Notes: a model not told the origin generated them from the sequence alone. Numbered from the stretch's first letter, positions 8,726 to 17,867 are shown. The stretch: 64,000 nt of DNA from Hymenobacter psychrophilus (GCF_900107135.1 NZ_FNOV01000007.1:230530-294529); one strand, 5' to 3'. Made by a program: numbers and translations.

Positions 8726-9460
8726 ATGCTCGACCGATTTTCCAGCCAAGCCGCCGAATATGCCCGCTACCGCATCAGCTACCCGCTGGCTCTCTACCAG
8801 TGGCTGCTGCCGCGGGTGCCGGGCCGGGCACGGGCCTGGGACTGCGCTACCGGCAACGGGCAGGTGGCGACCGTGCTGGCCGGGCACTTCGGGCAGGTAG
8901 AGGCCACCGACAGCAGCGCCGCCCAACTGGCCCAGGCGCCGGCGCTGCCCAATGTGCGCTATCAGCTTAGTCCGGCCGAAGCCACGCCTTTCGCCGCCGG
9001 CAGCTTCGATCTGATAACGGTGGGCCAGGCCGTGCACTGGTTCGAGCCGGCGGCATTCAACCAGGAAGCCCGGCGGGTACTGCGCCCCGGCGGCGTGCTC
9101 GCCGAGTGGGGATACGATCTGGCCACCATCAGCCCCGAACTCGACCCGCTGCTGCGCCACTTCCACGACCACACGCTGGAACGGTACTGGGATGCCCAGC
9201 GCCAGCACATCGGCGAGCGGTACGCCCGCCTGCCGTTCCCGTTTGCGCAGGTCGAAACCCTGGAGTTGGCCGACCAGCACCAAGTGTCGGTCGAGTGGTT
9301 TCTGAGCTACCTGCGCACCTGGAGCAGCGTGGTGAAGTATGAGCAGCAGCACGGCCGCAACCCCGTTGAGGCACTGGCCCCGGCGCTGATGCGCCTGTGG
9401 GGGCCGGCCGCACGAACCGTAACATTTCCGATATTCGGGCGGCTGGGGGTGAAACAATAA
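8726..9460 (+). CDS. Class I SAM-dependent methyltransferase, 244 aa
   Basis: Motif I is WDCATGNGQVA near residues 38-48 (the GxGxG-type SAM loop), motif II VEATDSS near 58-64, then FDLITVGQAVHWFEP and the post-motif RRVLRPGGVLAEW. The family methylates small molecules; the AVHWF motif is typical of the Tam/UbiE-like group that includes trans-aconitate methyltransferases. Substrate unknown. The start is preceded by the TGAC tract. Confidence 0.88.
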   Translation: MLDRFSSQAAEYARYRISYPLALYQWLLPRVPGRARAWDCATGNGQVATVLAGHFGQVEATDSSAAQLAQAPALPNVRYQLSPAEATPFAAGSFDLITVGQAVHWFEPAAFNQEARRVLRPGGVLAEWGYDLATISPELDPLLRHFHDHTLERYWDAQRQHIGERYARLPFPFAQVETLELADQHQVSVEWFLSYLRTWSSVVKYEQQHGRNPVEALAPALMRLWGPAARTVTFPIFGRLGVKQ

Positions 9461-9808
9461 GCGGCCCACCGTCCTGCCCGACTTTCCGGAGCTGCTGGCG
9501 CAGCAACACCAGCCGGCCGGATAGCTGTTGGGCGGTACCGCGCGGCTGCTGGAGGTGCTGCTGCTGCACGCCGACACCCAATTCACCCTGCTCGATGAGC
9601 CTTTCACCGGCGTGATGCCCGTACACACCGAAGCCCTGGCCGCCGTGATGCGCCGCGCAGCGTTGCGCAAGGGCTTGCTGCTCCCGACCACCGCTACGAA
9701 GAGGTGCTGGCCCTCTGCGACGCGGTGTACCTGCTGCACAACGGCCGCCTGGAACTGCTGGCCAACCCCCACGAAGGCCTCCGCGACTGGGGATATCTTA
9801 GCGGTTAG
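9461..9808 (+). pseudogene. Decayed ABC transporter ATPase, C-terminal half only
   Basis: The first frame gives LLGGTARLLEVLLLHADTQF (degenerate signature region) and TLLDEPFTG (Walker B with catalytic Glu). After about 9670 the text continues in a second frame as DHRYEEVLALCDAVYLLHNG (switch His, then the D-loop-distal region) and ends GYLSG at 9806-9808. The Walker A half is absent and there is an in-frame TAG near 9523. Sequence order is that of single-domain Bacteroidota ABC ATPases. Clearly non-functional. Confidence 0.7.
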
Positions 9809-9840
9809 CGGCGAGTGGGAAAGAGGAGTGATAAAAAAGC

Positions 9841-9969
9841 ACGTCATTCTGAGCATGTGGCGCATAGAGCCAGTGTCCGGAGAATCTCTACCGCTTCGTT
9901 GCCGCCGCTATGCTTACCATTGCTAGAGATTCTTCGGTTTCGCCTCCGGCTACACTCAGCATGACGTTC
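9841..9969. repeat. Hairpin repeat, family A copy 3 (variant with extra segment)
   Basis: Outer tips ACGTCATTCTGAGC and GCATGACGT, inner arms AGAATCTCTA and TAGAGATTCT. The left arm carries an unpaired module starting CATGTGGCGCATAGAGCC, also present in copy 7 at 52802. Confidence 0.75.
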
Positions 9970-9972
9970 GCT

Positions 9973-9993
9973 CCCTAATCCCTAATCCCTAAT
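9973..9993. repeat. CCCTAAT heptad array, three perfect units
   Basis: Three exact CCCTAAT units end 2 bp before the ATG at 9996, filling the whole space between repeat copy 3 and the CoA-transferase gene. Confidence 0.8.
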
Positions 9994-9995
9994 AA

Positions 9996-11114
9996 ATGAC
10001 TGACCTCCCCCTTTATGGCCTGCGCGTGCTGGAACTGGCCTCGGTGCTGGCCGGCCCCCAGGTGGGCCAGTTTTTGGCTGAGCTGGGGGCCGACGTGCTG
10101 AAGATTGAAGCGCCGGCCGGCGACGTAACCCGTACCTGGCGCACGCCGGCCGAAGCCCCCGACGCGCCCATTTCGGCCTATTTTAGCGCGGCCAACTGGG
10201 GCAAAACCAGCCGCGTACTCGACCTGACTGCCGCTACCGGCCGCGCCGAACTGCATGCGCTGGCCGCCCGCGCCGACATCGTGCTGGCCTCCTACAAGCC
10301 CGGCGACGCCGCGAAGCTGGGGGCCGACTACGCCACGCTCGCGGCCCTGAACCCGCGGTTGCTGTACGGTTCCATTACCGGCTACGGCCCCGAGAGTAGC
10401 CGCGCCGGCTACGATGCCGTGCTGCAGGCCGAAACCGGCTTCATGCACCTCAATGCTACCGGCCCCGGCCAGCCAGCCCAGAAAATGCCGGTAGCCCTCA
10501 TCGACCTGCTCACCGCGCATCAGCTCAAAGAGGCGCTGCTGCTGGCCCTCTACCAGCGCGAACGAACCGGCCGCGGCACGTTGCTCGAAGTATCGCTGCA
10601 CGACAGCGCCCTGGCTTCGCTGGCCAACCAGGCCACCAGTTGGCTGGTAACGGGCCACGAGCCCCAGCCGCTGGGTTCGGGCCACCCCAGCATTGTGCCC
10701 TACGGCACCGTGTACACCGCCGCCGATGGCACCCGGCTGCTGCTGGCGGTGGGGTCCGATGGGCAGTTTCGCCAGCTCTGCACGGTGCTCGAACAGCCTG
10801 CCTGGGCCACCGACGCCCGTTTCAGCACCAACCCCGCCCGTGTGGCCCACCGCCAGCAGCTGGAGGAGCTGCTGCGCCGGCGGATAGCGCAGGTAAGCGG
10901 GGCGGAGTTGCTGGCCGAGCTCGAAAAGCGGGTTGTGCCGGCCGGGGCCGTGCGCACGGTGGGGGAGGCCCTAACCCAACCTGCGGCCCCGGCCATGCTA
11001 CTACCGCCCACGGCTGATTTTCCGCACTCGGGCCTGCGCACGGTGGCTTTTCGGAGCAGCACCTGGCCCGTAGCGGAGGTACTGCCGGGGCCGCCGCGGT
11101 TAGGTTGCAGCTAA
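9996..11114 (+). CDS. CaiB/BaiF-family (class III) CoA-transferase, 372 aa
   Basis: The start LPLYGLRVLELASVLAGPQ and LAELGADVLKIEAPAGD is the family signature, where CoA binds. NPRLLYGSITGYGP precedes YDAVLQAETGF; the Asp in GYDAVLQA (near 147) is the expected catalytic aspartate that forms an acyl-anhydride intermediate. The family moves CoA between carboxylic acids such as carnitine, oxalate/formate or succinate; the actual substrates cannot be told. Length is a little below the usual 390-400 aa. Confidence 0.9.
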   Translation: MTDLPLYGLRVLELASVLAGPQVGQFLAELGADVLKIEAPAGDVTRTWRTPAEAPDAPISAYFSAANWGKTSRVLDLTAATGRAELHALAARADIVLASYKPGDAAKLGADYATLAALNPRLLYGSITGYGPESSRAGYDAVLQAETGFMHLNATGPGQPAQKMPVALIDLLTAHQLKEALLLALYQRERTGRGTLLEVSLHDSALASLANQATSWLVTGHEPQPLGSGHPSIVPYGTVYTAADGTRLLLAVGSDGQFRQLCTVLEQPAWATDARFSTNPARVAHRQQLEELLRRRIAQVSGAELLAELEKRVVPAGAVRTVGEALTQPAAPAMLLPPTADFPHSGLRTVAFRSSTWPVAEVLPGPPRLGCS

Positions 11115-11245
11115 GTTACCAGCCGCCGTTTTGTGGGCGGAATGGCCGGTCGGCTGCACCAAGAACAGTGAATTTTGCGTAAGTAGGGCATTCCCACTTG
11201 ATTTCCATCCGCGCTTCCAGTCGCGCCTCAATTTTTCTCTGCTGC

Positions 11246-12103
11246 ATGGACGACGAAATTTCCCGCCCCACCAAGCTCACCCTCTCCCCGGGCCCACCGC
11301 CCACCAGCGCCCGCAAGCCCATCCGGACAACGGCCGATGCCAGCCTGGCCGGTGCGCCCAATACCGACGGGATGGAGCCCCAGGCCCCCGGCGACCCGGC
11401 GGCCGCCCCCGCCGACCGCCTGAACCAGATTTTTGAGGGACTACGGCAAAAATCCTCGGCCAAGCAGGCAATCTATCGTCAGACGCAATCAACCTTCGAG
11501 CTGCTGCGGCAGGCCTCGCAGCTGCTGGTTGAGGAGCTCAGCAACAAGGTGGCCGCCATCGATTCGACGGTGATAGTTGAGTATCGACCGGTTAACGAGA
11601 TGGAGTTTCACATCCGCTTCAGCGGCGACTTGCTGGTGTTTGTGCTGCACTCCAACATCGTCACTTTCCCCGACGATTACGGCCCCATGCCCACCAAATA
11701 CGTGGAGGAGGACTTCCGGCGACGGTTTTTCGGCCACATCATGGCCTACAACTTCATGGCCGACAGTATCAAATACCAGCGTCTCAACGACCCAGGCTAC
11801 CTGGTCGGCCGCCTGCTCATCAACATCGACCGGCACTACTTTCTTGAAGGCGTGCAGCAACTCGAACTGCCCGACAACGATATGTCGGACAACCTCGTGA
11901 CGGAGGATGCGCTGCGGCTGTTCGTGGAAAGCGCCATGATTGCGGCCGTCAACAACGACCTGATTGCCCCGCCCATGACCGATATCCAGAAAATCACCGT
12001 CAAGCAGAAGCTGGAAAACCAGCAAGTGAGCCGGGGTAGCAAAGTTGGATTCAGCTTCGGCAACCAGCAAAAAACCTACAACATCGACGGCCTGCCATAC
12101 TGA
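11246..12103 (+). CDS. Hypothetical cytosolic protein, 285 aa
   Basis: No signal or membrane segment. After a Pro-rich disordered N-terminus (to about residue 50) comes a helical stretch (LNQIFEGLRQKSSAKQAIYR) and then a compact alpha/beta region with repeated aromatic residues. I recognise no family. I placed the start at MDDEISRPTKL (11246), since the upstream extension looks non-coding. Monocistronic. Confidence 0.65.
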   Translation: MDDEISRPTKLTLSPGPPPTSARKPIRTTADASLAGAPNTDGMEPQAPGDPAAAPADRLNQIFEGLRQKSSAKQAIYRQTQSTFELLRQASQLLVEELSNKVAAIDSTVIVEYRPVNEMEFHIRFSGDLLVFVLHSNIVTFPDDYGPMPTKYVEEDFRRRFFGHIMAYNFMADSIKYQRLNDPGYLVGRLLINIDRHYFLEGVQQLELPDNDMSDNLVTEDALRLFVESAMIAAVNNDLIAPPMTDIQKITVKQKLENQQVSRGSKVGFSFGNQQKTYNIDGLPY

Positions 12104-12162
12104 TTCGAGCAGCAAGTGGCCTGTCATCGTGCGCTTACTTTGGATAACAGGCCGCTTGCTGG

Positions 12163-13140
12163 TTACCGCGGCGAGTAGCCTACTTTTTCGCGCACTTTGT
12201 TGAGTACGCCGGTACCGTAGGCTTGGGCTTTGCTAGCCCCCTCGGCCAGTTTCTTATCCACTTCGGGCAGGTTCTGGCTGAAGAAGGCGAACTGCTCGCG
12301 CTCCTGAGCGAAGCGGGTGCGGATGGCCTCGAACAGTGCCTGCTTGGCATGGCCGTAGCCGTAGCCACCATTCAGGTAGTTCTGGCGCATTTCGGCCACT
12401 TGGTCGGCACCAGCTACCAGCGAGAACAGCTTGAAGGTGGTGTCGGTATCGGGGTTTTTGGGCGCTTCGAGCGGGGTGCTGTCCGAAACGATGGTTTTGA
12501 TGGTTTTGAGCAGTGTTTTATCATCCACGAAAATGTCGATGGTGTTGCCGTAGCTCTTGCTCATCTTCTGGCCATCCACGCCGGGCACCAGCATCACCTG
12601 CTCATCCACCCGCGGGCGGGGCAGCACGAAGGTCTCGCCGTAGCGGCTGTTGAAGGCCTGGGCCATGTCGCGGGCAATTTCGAGGTGTTGCACCTGGTCT
12701 TTGCCCACCGGCACAATGTCGGCGTCGTAGAGCAGGATGTCGGCGGCCATGAGCACGGGGTAAGTAAACAGGCCCGCATTTACGTCGCTCAGCCGGTCGC
12801 TCTTGTCCTTGAAGCTGTGGGCGTTGGCCAGCATCGGGTAGGGCGTGAAGCAGCTCAGGTACCAGGTCAGCTCCGTTACCTGCGGCACATCCGATTGCCG
12901 GTAGAACAGATTTTTGTCGGTGTCGAAGCCGCAGGCCAGCCAGGCGGCGGCCACGGCGTAGGTGTTCTCGCGTAGCAGTGCCGGGTCGCGCACGGTGGTG
13001 AGCGAGTGCAGGTCAGCAATGAAATACAGCGAGTCGTTGGCCGGATTTTTCGACAGTTCGATGGCGGGCAGAATGGCGCCGAGCAGGTTGCCTAAATGAG
13101 GACGGCCAGTGCTCTGGATGCCGGTAAGGATGCGGGACAT
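12163..13140 (-). CDS. trpS: Tryptophanyl-tRNA synthetase, 325 aa
   Basis: Charges tRNA-Trp with tryptophan. The class I HIGH equivalent is TGRPHLGN at 11-18 and KMSKS is exact at 192-196 (GQKMSKSYGN). The full length agrees with bacterial TrpS. Further family text: YPVLMAADILLYDADIVPVG, binding the Trp-adenylate. It is separated by only 14 bp from the next gene upstream, a possible shared transcript. Confidence 0.97.
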   Translation of the reverse strand: MSRILTGIQSTGRPHLGNLLGAILPAIELSKNPANDSLYFIADLHSLTTVRDPALLRENTYAVAAAWLACGFDTDKNLFYRQSDVPQVTELTWYLSCFTPYPMLANAHSFKDKSDRLSDVNAGLFTYPVLMAADILLYDADIVPVGKDQVQHLEIARDMAQAFNSRYGETFVLPRPRVDEQVMLVPGVDGQKMSKSYGNTIDIFVDDKTLLKTIKTIVSDSTPLEAPKNPDTDTTFKLFSLVAGADQVAEMRQNYLNGGYGYGHAKQALFEAIRTRFAQEREQFAFFSQNLPEVDKKLAEGASKAQAYGTGVLNKVREKVGYSPR

Positions 13141-13154
13141 GGGAGGGAAAGGGG

Positions 13155-13808
13155 TTAGTACAGCTGGCTGGCTGGTAGTATCGGGGCTTTATAAGGCTCT
13201 CCACTATTGAGGGCGCGCACAAACGGGGCCAGATTTTCAATAGAAATTTTACGGTCGGCGAGCAGCTTTTGTAAATCGGGACGAGCGGTAATAAAGGGCG
13301 TCAGAATTTCACGAAAGTTCTTGCCGGCCCCGCTGAGGCGGTTGGCAGTCACCACTGTAAATTCCTGCTCGCCCGGGCGCTGCAGTAAATGCACCGACGT
13401 CCAGGAGGCGCCGCCCCCATATACCATACCGCCACTGCCGGTTCTGGGCGGATTCGAAACGTAGTAACTGTATTCGTACAGCTTTACTTGGCCGCTGTCG
13501 AGAACTTCGGCAAAGCCGCGTTGTACGTCGGTACCCCCCAGCCCTTTCTTAACATGAAAGCCGCCAATGGGAACAAACTTCCGGTTGGCCACCTGAAACC
13601 AGAGCACCTCTTCCAGGTCTATTTTTTCCTTTTTGCTATTGCCTTCCTTAATAAGAAGCGTGTTTTCATCGCGTAGCTTTAGTTTGGCCGAATAGCGCAC
13701 CTGACGGTTGTCTACCAGTACATACGTGCCTGATTCGTAAGATCCGAACTGCGCAAAAAGGGCCTGGGGCAGGAGTAGGGCAACGAACAGTACTAAAAAA
13801 CGAATCAT
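13155..13808 (-). CDS. Hypothetical secreted protein, 217 aa
   Basis: The signal peptide MIRFLVLFVALLLPQALFAQ decides the start at 13808. The mature part is rich in charged residues and beta-like segments (VDNRQVRYSAKLKLRDENT) and has a Gly/Ser loop. No family recognised. Lies between yhhQ and trpS on the same strand with 22 and 14 bp gaps, so the three may be co-transcribed. Confidence 0.65.
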   Translation of the reverse strand: MIRFLVLFVALLLPQALFAQFGSYESGTYVLVDNRQVRYSAKLKLRDENTLLIKEGNSKKEKIDLEEVLWFQVANRKFVPIGGFHVKKGLGGTDVQRGFAEVLDSGQVKLYEYSYYVSNPPRTGSGGMVYGGGASWTSVHLLQRPGEQEFTVVTANRLSGAGKNFREILTPFITARPDLQKLLADRKISIENLAPFVRALNSGEPYKAPILPASQLY

Positions 13809-13830
13809 AGGGTCAGTAGAAAAACAGTAG

Positions 13831-14583
13831 TTATACACTCACATCGGCCTGGGCCTGTTGCTGGAGTACCTCGGATTCGTCCTGGCCCAGGTACCGGTCG
13901 ATGAGGTAGTGGGCGAGGTAGAGCACGGGCGTAAGCAGGATGGCCGCCGCAAATTTATACCAGTAATTGGTGTTGGCCACGGCCAGCACCTGATTCAGCG
14001 TCCAGTTGCCGAACACGTAGAAGGCCACGAACAGGACCACCACCGAATCGACGAGCTGGGAAACGAGCGTGGAGCCAGTGGCCCGCAGCCAGATGTAGCG
14101 CCCGCCCGCCACGCGCCGGAACCACTGGAAAATGCTGGCATCGAGCACCTGCCCGATAACAAAGGCCACGAGCGAGCCGATGATAATGCCTAGTCCCTGC
14201 CGAAAAATGCTGTGGTAAGCAAAGTCGATATCAAACGGCCGGCCCTGCGAGTCGGTGCGGTTTACATCGAGCCAGAACTGGGCCGGTGGCAGCTCGGTGG
14301 TGGCCAGAATCACGAGGAAGGCGTACAAAATCAGGCCCACCGTGAGGAAGCTGATGCGCAACACCCCCGCGCGCCCAAAGTACTCGTTGATGATGTCGGT
14401 GGTGATGAACACCACGGGCCAGATGATGACGCCCGCCGTGAGGTTGCCGGGCAGCCCCATCAGCTTATCAACCGAAAAAATCTTCACCCCAATGATTTCG
14501 GCCAGCAGCGCATTCACGATAAAAATACCGCTGAGCACCAAGTAGAGCTGCTGTTTTTTGTGCGCGAAGGTTTTAGCGGGCAT
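13831..14583 (-). CDS. yhhQ: Queuosine precursor transporter YhhQ, 250 aa
   Basis: Inner-membrane protein with about six helices that imports queuine or preQ precursors for tRNA modification. Family marks: IVNALLAEIIGVKIF near the N-terminus, VVFITTDIINEYFGR, FVIGQVLDASIFQW and ATGSTLVSQLVDSVVVLF. The length is typical. The cytosolic C-terminal tail is Gln-rich. Confidence 0.9.
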   Translation of the reverse strand: MPAKTFAHKKQQLYLVLSGIFIVNALLAEIIGVKIFSVDKLMGLPGNLTAGVIIWPVVFITTDIINEYFGRAGVLRISFLTVGLILYAFLVILATTELPPAQFWLDVNRTDSQGRPFDIDFAYHSIFRQGLGIIIGSLVAFVIGQVLDASIFQWFRRVAGGRYIWLRATGSTLVSQLVDSVVVLFVAFYVFGNWTLNQVLAVANTNYWYKFAAAILLTPVLYLAHYLIDRYLGQDESEVLQQQAQADVSV

Positions 14584-14596
14584 GGGGGGTAGAATG

Positions 14597-14639
14597 AAAA
14601 AAGGGCCCGGCCGGAGGCAGCCGAAGAGCAGGACCGGGC
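14597..14639 (-). terminator. Intrinsic terminator downstream of a lipoprotein gene
   Basis: On the minus strand GCCCGGTCC pairs with GGCCGGGC across a 25-nt loop and is followed by CTTTTTTC. It ends transcription from the lipoprotein gene at 14666-15340 just before yhhQ begins. Confidence 0.6.
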
Positions 14640-14665
14640 GAGTGCTTAACCAGGCAGGGGAGAAG

Positions 14666-15340
14666 CTAAGGCCCGAAGGTATAGTCCTTAGCCAGCATCG
14701 TGCGTAGCTGCTTGGCCACGCTGGTTTCGTCTAGGGGCTCGTGCTCGATGGGGGACGTGTGGCAGTAGTAGACAATGGCTCGCTGTTGGGCGTCGTACAC
14801 GAACACCCCAATTTCCGACCTAGCCTTCACCGAAACGGGTACCAGCATCCCCATCGTCAGCAGGCCCACGCCGATGCTTTTGGCTACCTGGCCACCGTAG
14901 TTACCGGGGCTGCGGGTGAAGCCTCGCGCCGCCGTAACGAAAACGTAGCGCTGGCCCTGTTGCTGCAACAAATAATCGAGTACCGGCAAATTGGCCCCGC
15001 CCCCCAACTGCGGCCGGCTGTTAAGCGCCGCCACGGCCCGGCCAATTTCCTGCTCGGCCTGAAGACGCAACGAGTCCGGAATTACTAGTTCGCCGCTCAG
15101 ACGCAGTCCGGCTTGCTGGGCCCGCAGCTGCCGACGCAGCAGCCCCACCGAAGCGCGGGTTGCGGCACTGTCGAATACTACTTGGTTGCCGCGCTGGATA
15201 GAGCCGATAGCCGATATGGGCGTAGTAAACGGCATGGCCGGGGCTTCGGTGGGCTGAAAACCAGCTTGAGTGAGGCTATGTGCCGAGGCACAACCAGCCA
15301 GCAGCAGAGCCAGCAGGTAATACAGCAAACTTCTAATCAT
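14666..15340 (-). CDS. Hypothetical lipoprotein, 224 aa
   Basis: MIRSLLYYLLALLLAGCASA is a lipoprotein signal with lipobox LAGC, so the mature protein is probably anchored in the periplasm or outer membrane. The middle (VVFDSAATRASVGLLRRQL, later YVFVTAARGFTRSPGN) and a short hydrophobic stretch (IGVGLLTMGMLVPVSV near 155-170) resemble Bacteroidota lipoproteins without known function. It has its own terminator. Confidence 0.7.
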   Translation of the reverse strand: MIRSLLYYLLALLLAGCASAHSLTQAGFQPTEAPAMPFTTPISAIGSIQRGNQVVFDSAATRASVGLLRRQLRAQQAGLRLSGELVIPDSLRLQAEQEIGRAVAALNSRPQLGGGANLPVLDYLLQQQGQRYVFVTAARGFTRSPGNYGGQVAKSIGVGLLTMGMLVPVSVKARSEIGVFVYDAQQRAIVYYCHTSPIEHEPLDETSVAKQLRTMLAKDYTFGP

Positions 15341-15453
15341 AAGTAGCGGGAGCCGTTCATAAAAGCCGGCCTGAAGAAGCAGATCTAAAGTAGATAAATC
15401 AATTCACTTCAAACCCCACCAACGGCTGGGGGCAGCCTCCGGCCCGCCGAGTA

Positions 15454-16371
15454 CTACTCAGCCACCGAAAACGTGCTGCCTTCTATGGCCAGGCTGGTCC
15501 AGGGAAACTGGGTGCGCGCCTCGGTTAGCAGCGGTTCCAGGTCGCGGTAGCGGCTGCTGAAGTGGCCGATGATCAGGCGTTGCACTTCGGCGCGGCGGGC
15601 CAGCAGGCCGGCTTGGCGGGCGGTGCTGTGGTGGGTGGTGGCGGCCCGCTCACGCATATCGTCCAGAAATGTAGCCTCGTGGTAGAGTAAATCTACTCCG
15701 TGCACCAGCTCGGACAGGGTTTCGGTGTAAAGTGTGTCGGAGCAGAAGGCGTAGCTGCGGGCGTGCTTGGGCTCGGTGGTAACGGCCGCGTTGAGGGCCA
15801 GCACCTGGCCGGCCGCGTCGCGCACATCTTCGCCCAAGGTAAGCGCCGTAAGCTGGGCGGGCGTCAGGCCGGCGGGCAGCTGTTCGGCCAGCAGCCGGCG
15901 CCGCTTGGGTTTCTCGCGGAACATGTAGCCGCAACACGGAACGCGGTGGCGCATGGGCAGCGAGTGTACCGTCAGATTTTTATCCTCGAAAATAAGCCGG
16001 TGCTCAGTGGTATCGACGGCCGTGAATTCGAGCGTAAAGTTGAGGTGGGTATGCGAGTGCCGGAACTGGGTGGTCAGGATTTCGTCGAGGCCGGCCGGGC
16101 CGAACAGGTGCAGCGGCTCGGTGCGGCCAGTCAGGTTCATGGTACCCAACAGCCCAAACAGCCCGAAAAAATGGTCGCCATGCAGGTGGCTGATGAAGAT
16201 GGTGTGCAGCCGCTGGGGCCGCAGCTTGTACTCCAGCAGCCGCCGCTGGGTGCCCTCGCCACAGTCGATGAGGTAGGGCGTGCCGTTCACACTCAGCAAC
16301 TGGGCCGTGTGGTGGCGGTCGGGAAACGGGGTGGCCGAGGCACTGCCCAGAATTTTCAGCTCAAACTCCAA
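15454..16371 (-). CDS. rnz: Ribonuclease Z, 305 aa
   Basis: Endonuclease that removes the 3' trailer of tRNA precursors. The metallo-beta-lactamase metal motif SHLHGDH sits at 61-67, with GLFGLLGTMNLTGR, the YAFCSDT box (Asp ligand) near 206-212, LYHEATFLDD and the late GHFSSRY. The start is a TTG (16369-16371); upstream the sequence turns into a heptad array. Length fits bacterial RNase Z. Confidence 0.95.
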   Translation of the reverse strand: MEFELKILGSASATPFPDRHHTAQLLSVNGTPYLIDCGEGTQRRLLEYKLRPQRLHTIFISHLHGDHFFGLFGLLGTMNLTGRTEPLHLFGPAGLDEILTTQFRHSHTHLNFTLEFTAVDTTEHRLIFEDKNLTVHSLPMRHRVPCCGYMFREKPKRRRLLAEQLPAGLTPAQLTALTLGEDVRDAAGQVLALNAAVTTEPKHARSYAFCSDTLYTETLSELVHGVDLLYHEATFLDDMRERAATTHHSTARQAGLLARRAEVQRLIIGHFSSRYRDLEPLLTEARTQFPWTSLAIEGSTFSVAE

Positions 16372-16378
16372 AATTTTC

Positions 16379-16523
16379 AGCTATTAGCTGACAGCTATTG
16401 GCTGTTAGCTTTTTTGTGAGGGTAAGGAATGGGCAGTGGCCGCTTTGCAAGCAACCATAAAAAAGCTGTTGGCTGTTGGCCGTCAGCAAAAAGCTAACAG
16501 CTAACAGCCAACAGCTAATAGCT
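16379..16523. repeat. Heptad-word array forming a large inverted repeat
   Basis: Left part 16379-16410 reads AGCTATT-AGCTGAC-AGCTATT-GGCTGTT-AGCT; right part 16464-16523 contains GCTGTTG-GCTGTTG and AGCTAAC-AGCTAAC-AGCCAAC-AGCTAAT. The two parts are complementary, so the region can fold, with T and A runs at the inner edges. It fills the gap between the STAS gene and rnz. Confidence 0.85.
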
Positions 16524-16532
16524 TACCAAGCG

Positions 16533-16907
16533 CTATTCTTTGCTGGTGAGGTCGCGCTCGATGGCGTGCAGGAAGATGCGGTCGATACCTTCTTCCACGG
16601 TGGGCAGAATGTGCAGCACCGATTCGAGCTTGCTGATGGTGATGAGCTTCATCACGTGGTCCTGCAGGCCGGTCATTACCAGCAGGCCGCCAGTGGAGTT
16701 GCACAGGCGGTTGGCAATCAGAATAGAGCTCAGGCCCGACGAATCGGTATACTTCACGTTGCTCAAATCCAGAATCAGGTTGTTGATACCCTCGGCGTTA
16801 AGCTTCACGAATTCCGATTTCAAATCGGGCGCAACAGTGGTGTCGAGCTTTTTTTCGTCAATCGTGATGATGGTGTAGGTCTCTTTTTTATCGATGGAGT
16901 ACTTCAT
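16533..16907 (-). CDS. STAS-domain protein (anti-sigma factor antagonist type), 124 aa
   Basis: A single STAS domain: NNLILDLSNVKYTDSSGLS near 42-60 holds the DSSGL motif where a serine is phosphorylated in SpoIIAA-like proteins. It probably binds an anti-sigma/kinase partner encoded elsewhere. I took MKYSIDKKET (16907) as start, the usual N-terminus of the family; a TACCTTCG box at 16943-16950 lies about 36 nt upstream. Confidence 0.85.
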   Translation of the reverse strand: MKYSIDKKETYTIITIDEKKLDTTVAPDLKSEFVKLNAEGINNLILDLSNVKYTDSSGLSSILIANRLCNSTGGLLVMTGLQDHVMKLITISKLESVLHILPTVEEGIDRIFLHAIERDLTSKE

Positions 16908-17009
16908 ACCGCAGGTCGGTTCGGTTGTTTTGGGAGTAGTTGCGAAGGTAGCAAAAAAAGCCGTTGGGTGTGAATCCTGGATGAAGTCCCAAAAAGGGTC
17001 TGACAAACG

Positions 17010-17867
17010 CTACAACCGGGCTTTTCCCGGTAGTCCGAAGGTCAGCGTGCTCCAGGTGCTCTGCCAGTCGGCTCCGGCAGCGGCCGGCGCACTCTCCATG
17101 CGCACGGTGCTGACCAGATACTGGCCGGGGCCGGACAAATGTAACAACACCCGACCGTTTTGGTTGCTGCGGATTTTTTGCAGCAGCGCCTGGGGCTGTG
17201 CGCCGCGCCGCCACAGCACCACCAACTGGCCCGCAACGGGCTGTCCGGCCCGTAGCACGCGCACCGTCATCGGGGCCTCGGGAGCTAAATGATAGGGGTT
17301 TTGCTCGGGCACCAGCTCCAGGGGCAGGCCCACCGGCCGGGCCCAGGCGCGGGCGGTATCGGCGGGGTTGGGCGGACCGGCCTGCACCAGCGTTTTGGCG
17401 CAACGCCGGTAGGCCTCGCGGCCGGGCTCGGTGGTCTGGCCCCGCTGTTCGCGCAGGGCCAGCACGTTATCGAGCCCTTCCTGCTGCAGATATGCAGAAA
17501 ACCTAGCGGCTTCCAGCGTGATGATGGCATTATTGGTGACCAGCGCCACGAGGTGAGTGCCGGGCTGGTGGAGCGTAACGGTGCTCTGGATGGTATCGGT
17601 AGTGGCGGTAGGGTTGGCAGCAGAAGCGGAAGCAGTCAGTAAATCGAGGAAAGGCGCGCCGGGGGCGTAATGGCGTAGCAGTTCGAGGCGGGCGCGGCGG
17701 CCAGCCCAGGGTTGGCCGCGGAAATCTTCGCCCGACAGCCGCCGCAGATGCACGCGCGCGCCCGGCGCCACCACAAACCGCGTTGGTTCCAGCCAGAACT
17801 CGTTGGCTAGCAATGCAGTGCTGGCCGTTAGCAGCAGAACCAGCAGAACAGACAGGAGGTGTTTCAT
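17010..17867 (-). CDS. DUF4198-type periplasmic protein, 285 aa
   Basis: The signal peptide (MKHLLSVLLVLLLTASTALLA) is followed by NEFWLEPTRFVVAPGARV, the beginning of DUF4198 proteins related to periplasmic NikM-type metal-uptake components, and a C-terminal Ig-like part (PMTVRVLRAGQPVAGQLVV, NGRVLLHLSGPGQYLVSTV). It may take part in metal or nutrient delivery, but no transporter gene is adjacent. The start is the signal-peptide Met, not the Met 33 nt upstream. Confidence 0.7.
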   Translation of the reverse strand: MKHLLSVLLVLLLTASTALLANEFWLEPTRFVVAPGARVHLRRLSGEDFRGQPWAGRRARLELLRHYAPGAPFLDLLTASASAANPTATTDTIQSTVTLHQPGTHLVALVTNNAIITLEAARFSAYLQQEGLDNVLALREQRGQTTEPGREAYRRCAKTLVQAGPPNPADTARAWARPVGLPLELVPEQNPYHLAPEAPMTVRVLRAGQPVAGQLVVLWRRGAQPQALLQKIRSNQNGRVLLHLSGPGQYLVSTVRMESAPAAAGADWQSTWSTLTFGLPGKARL

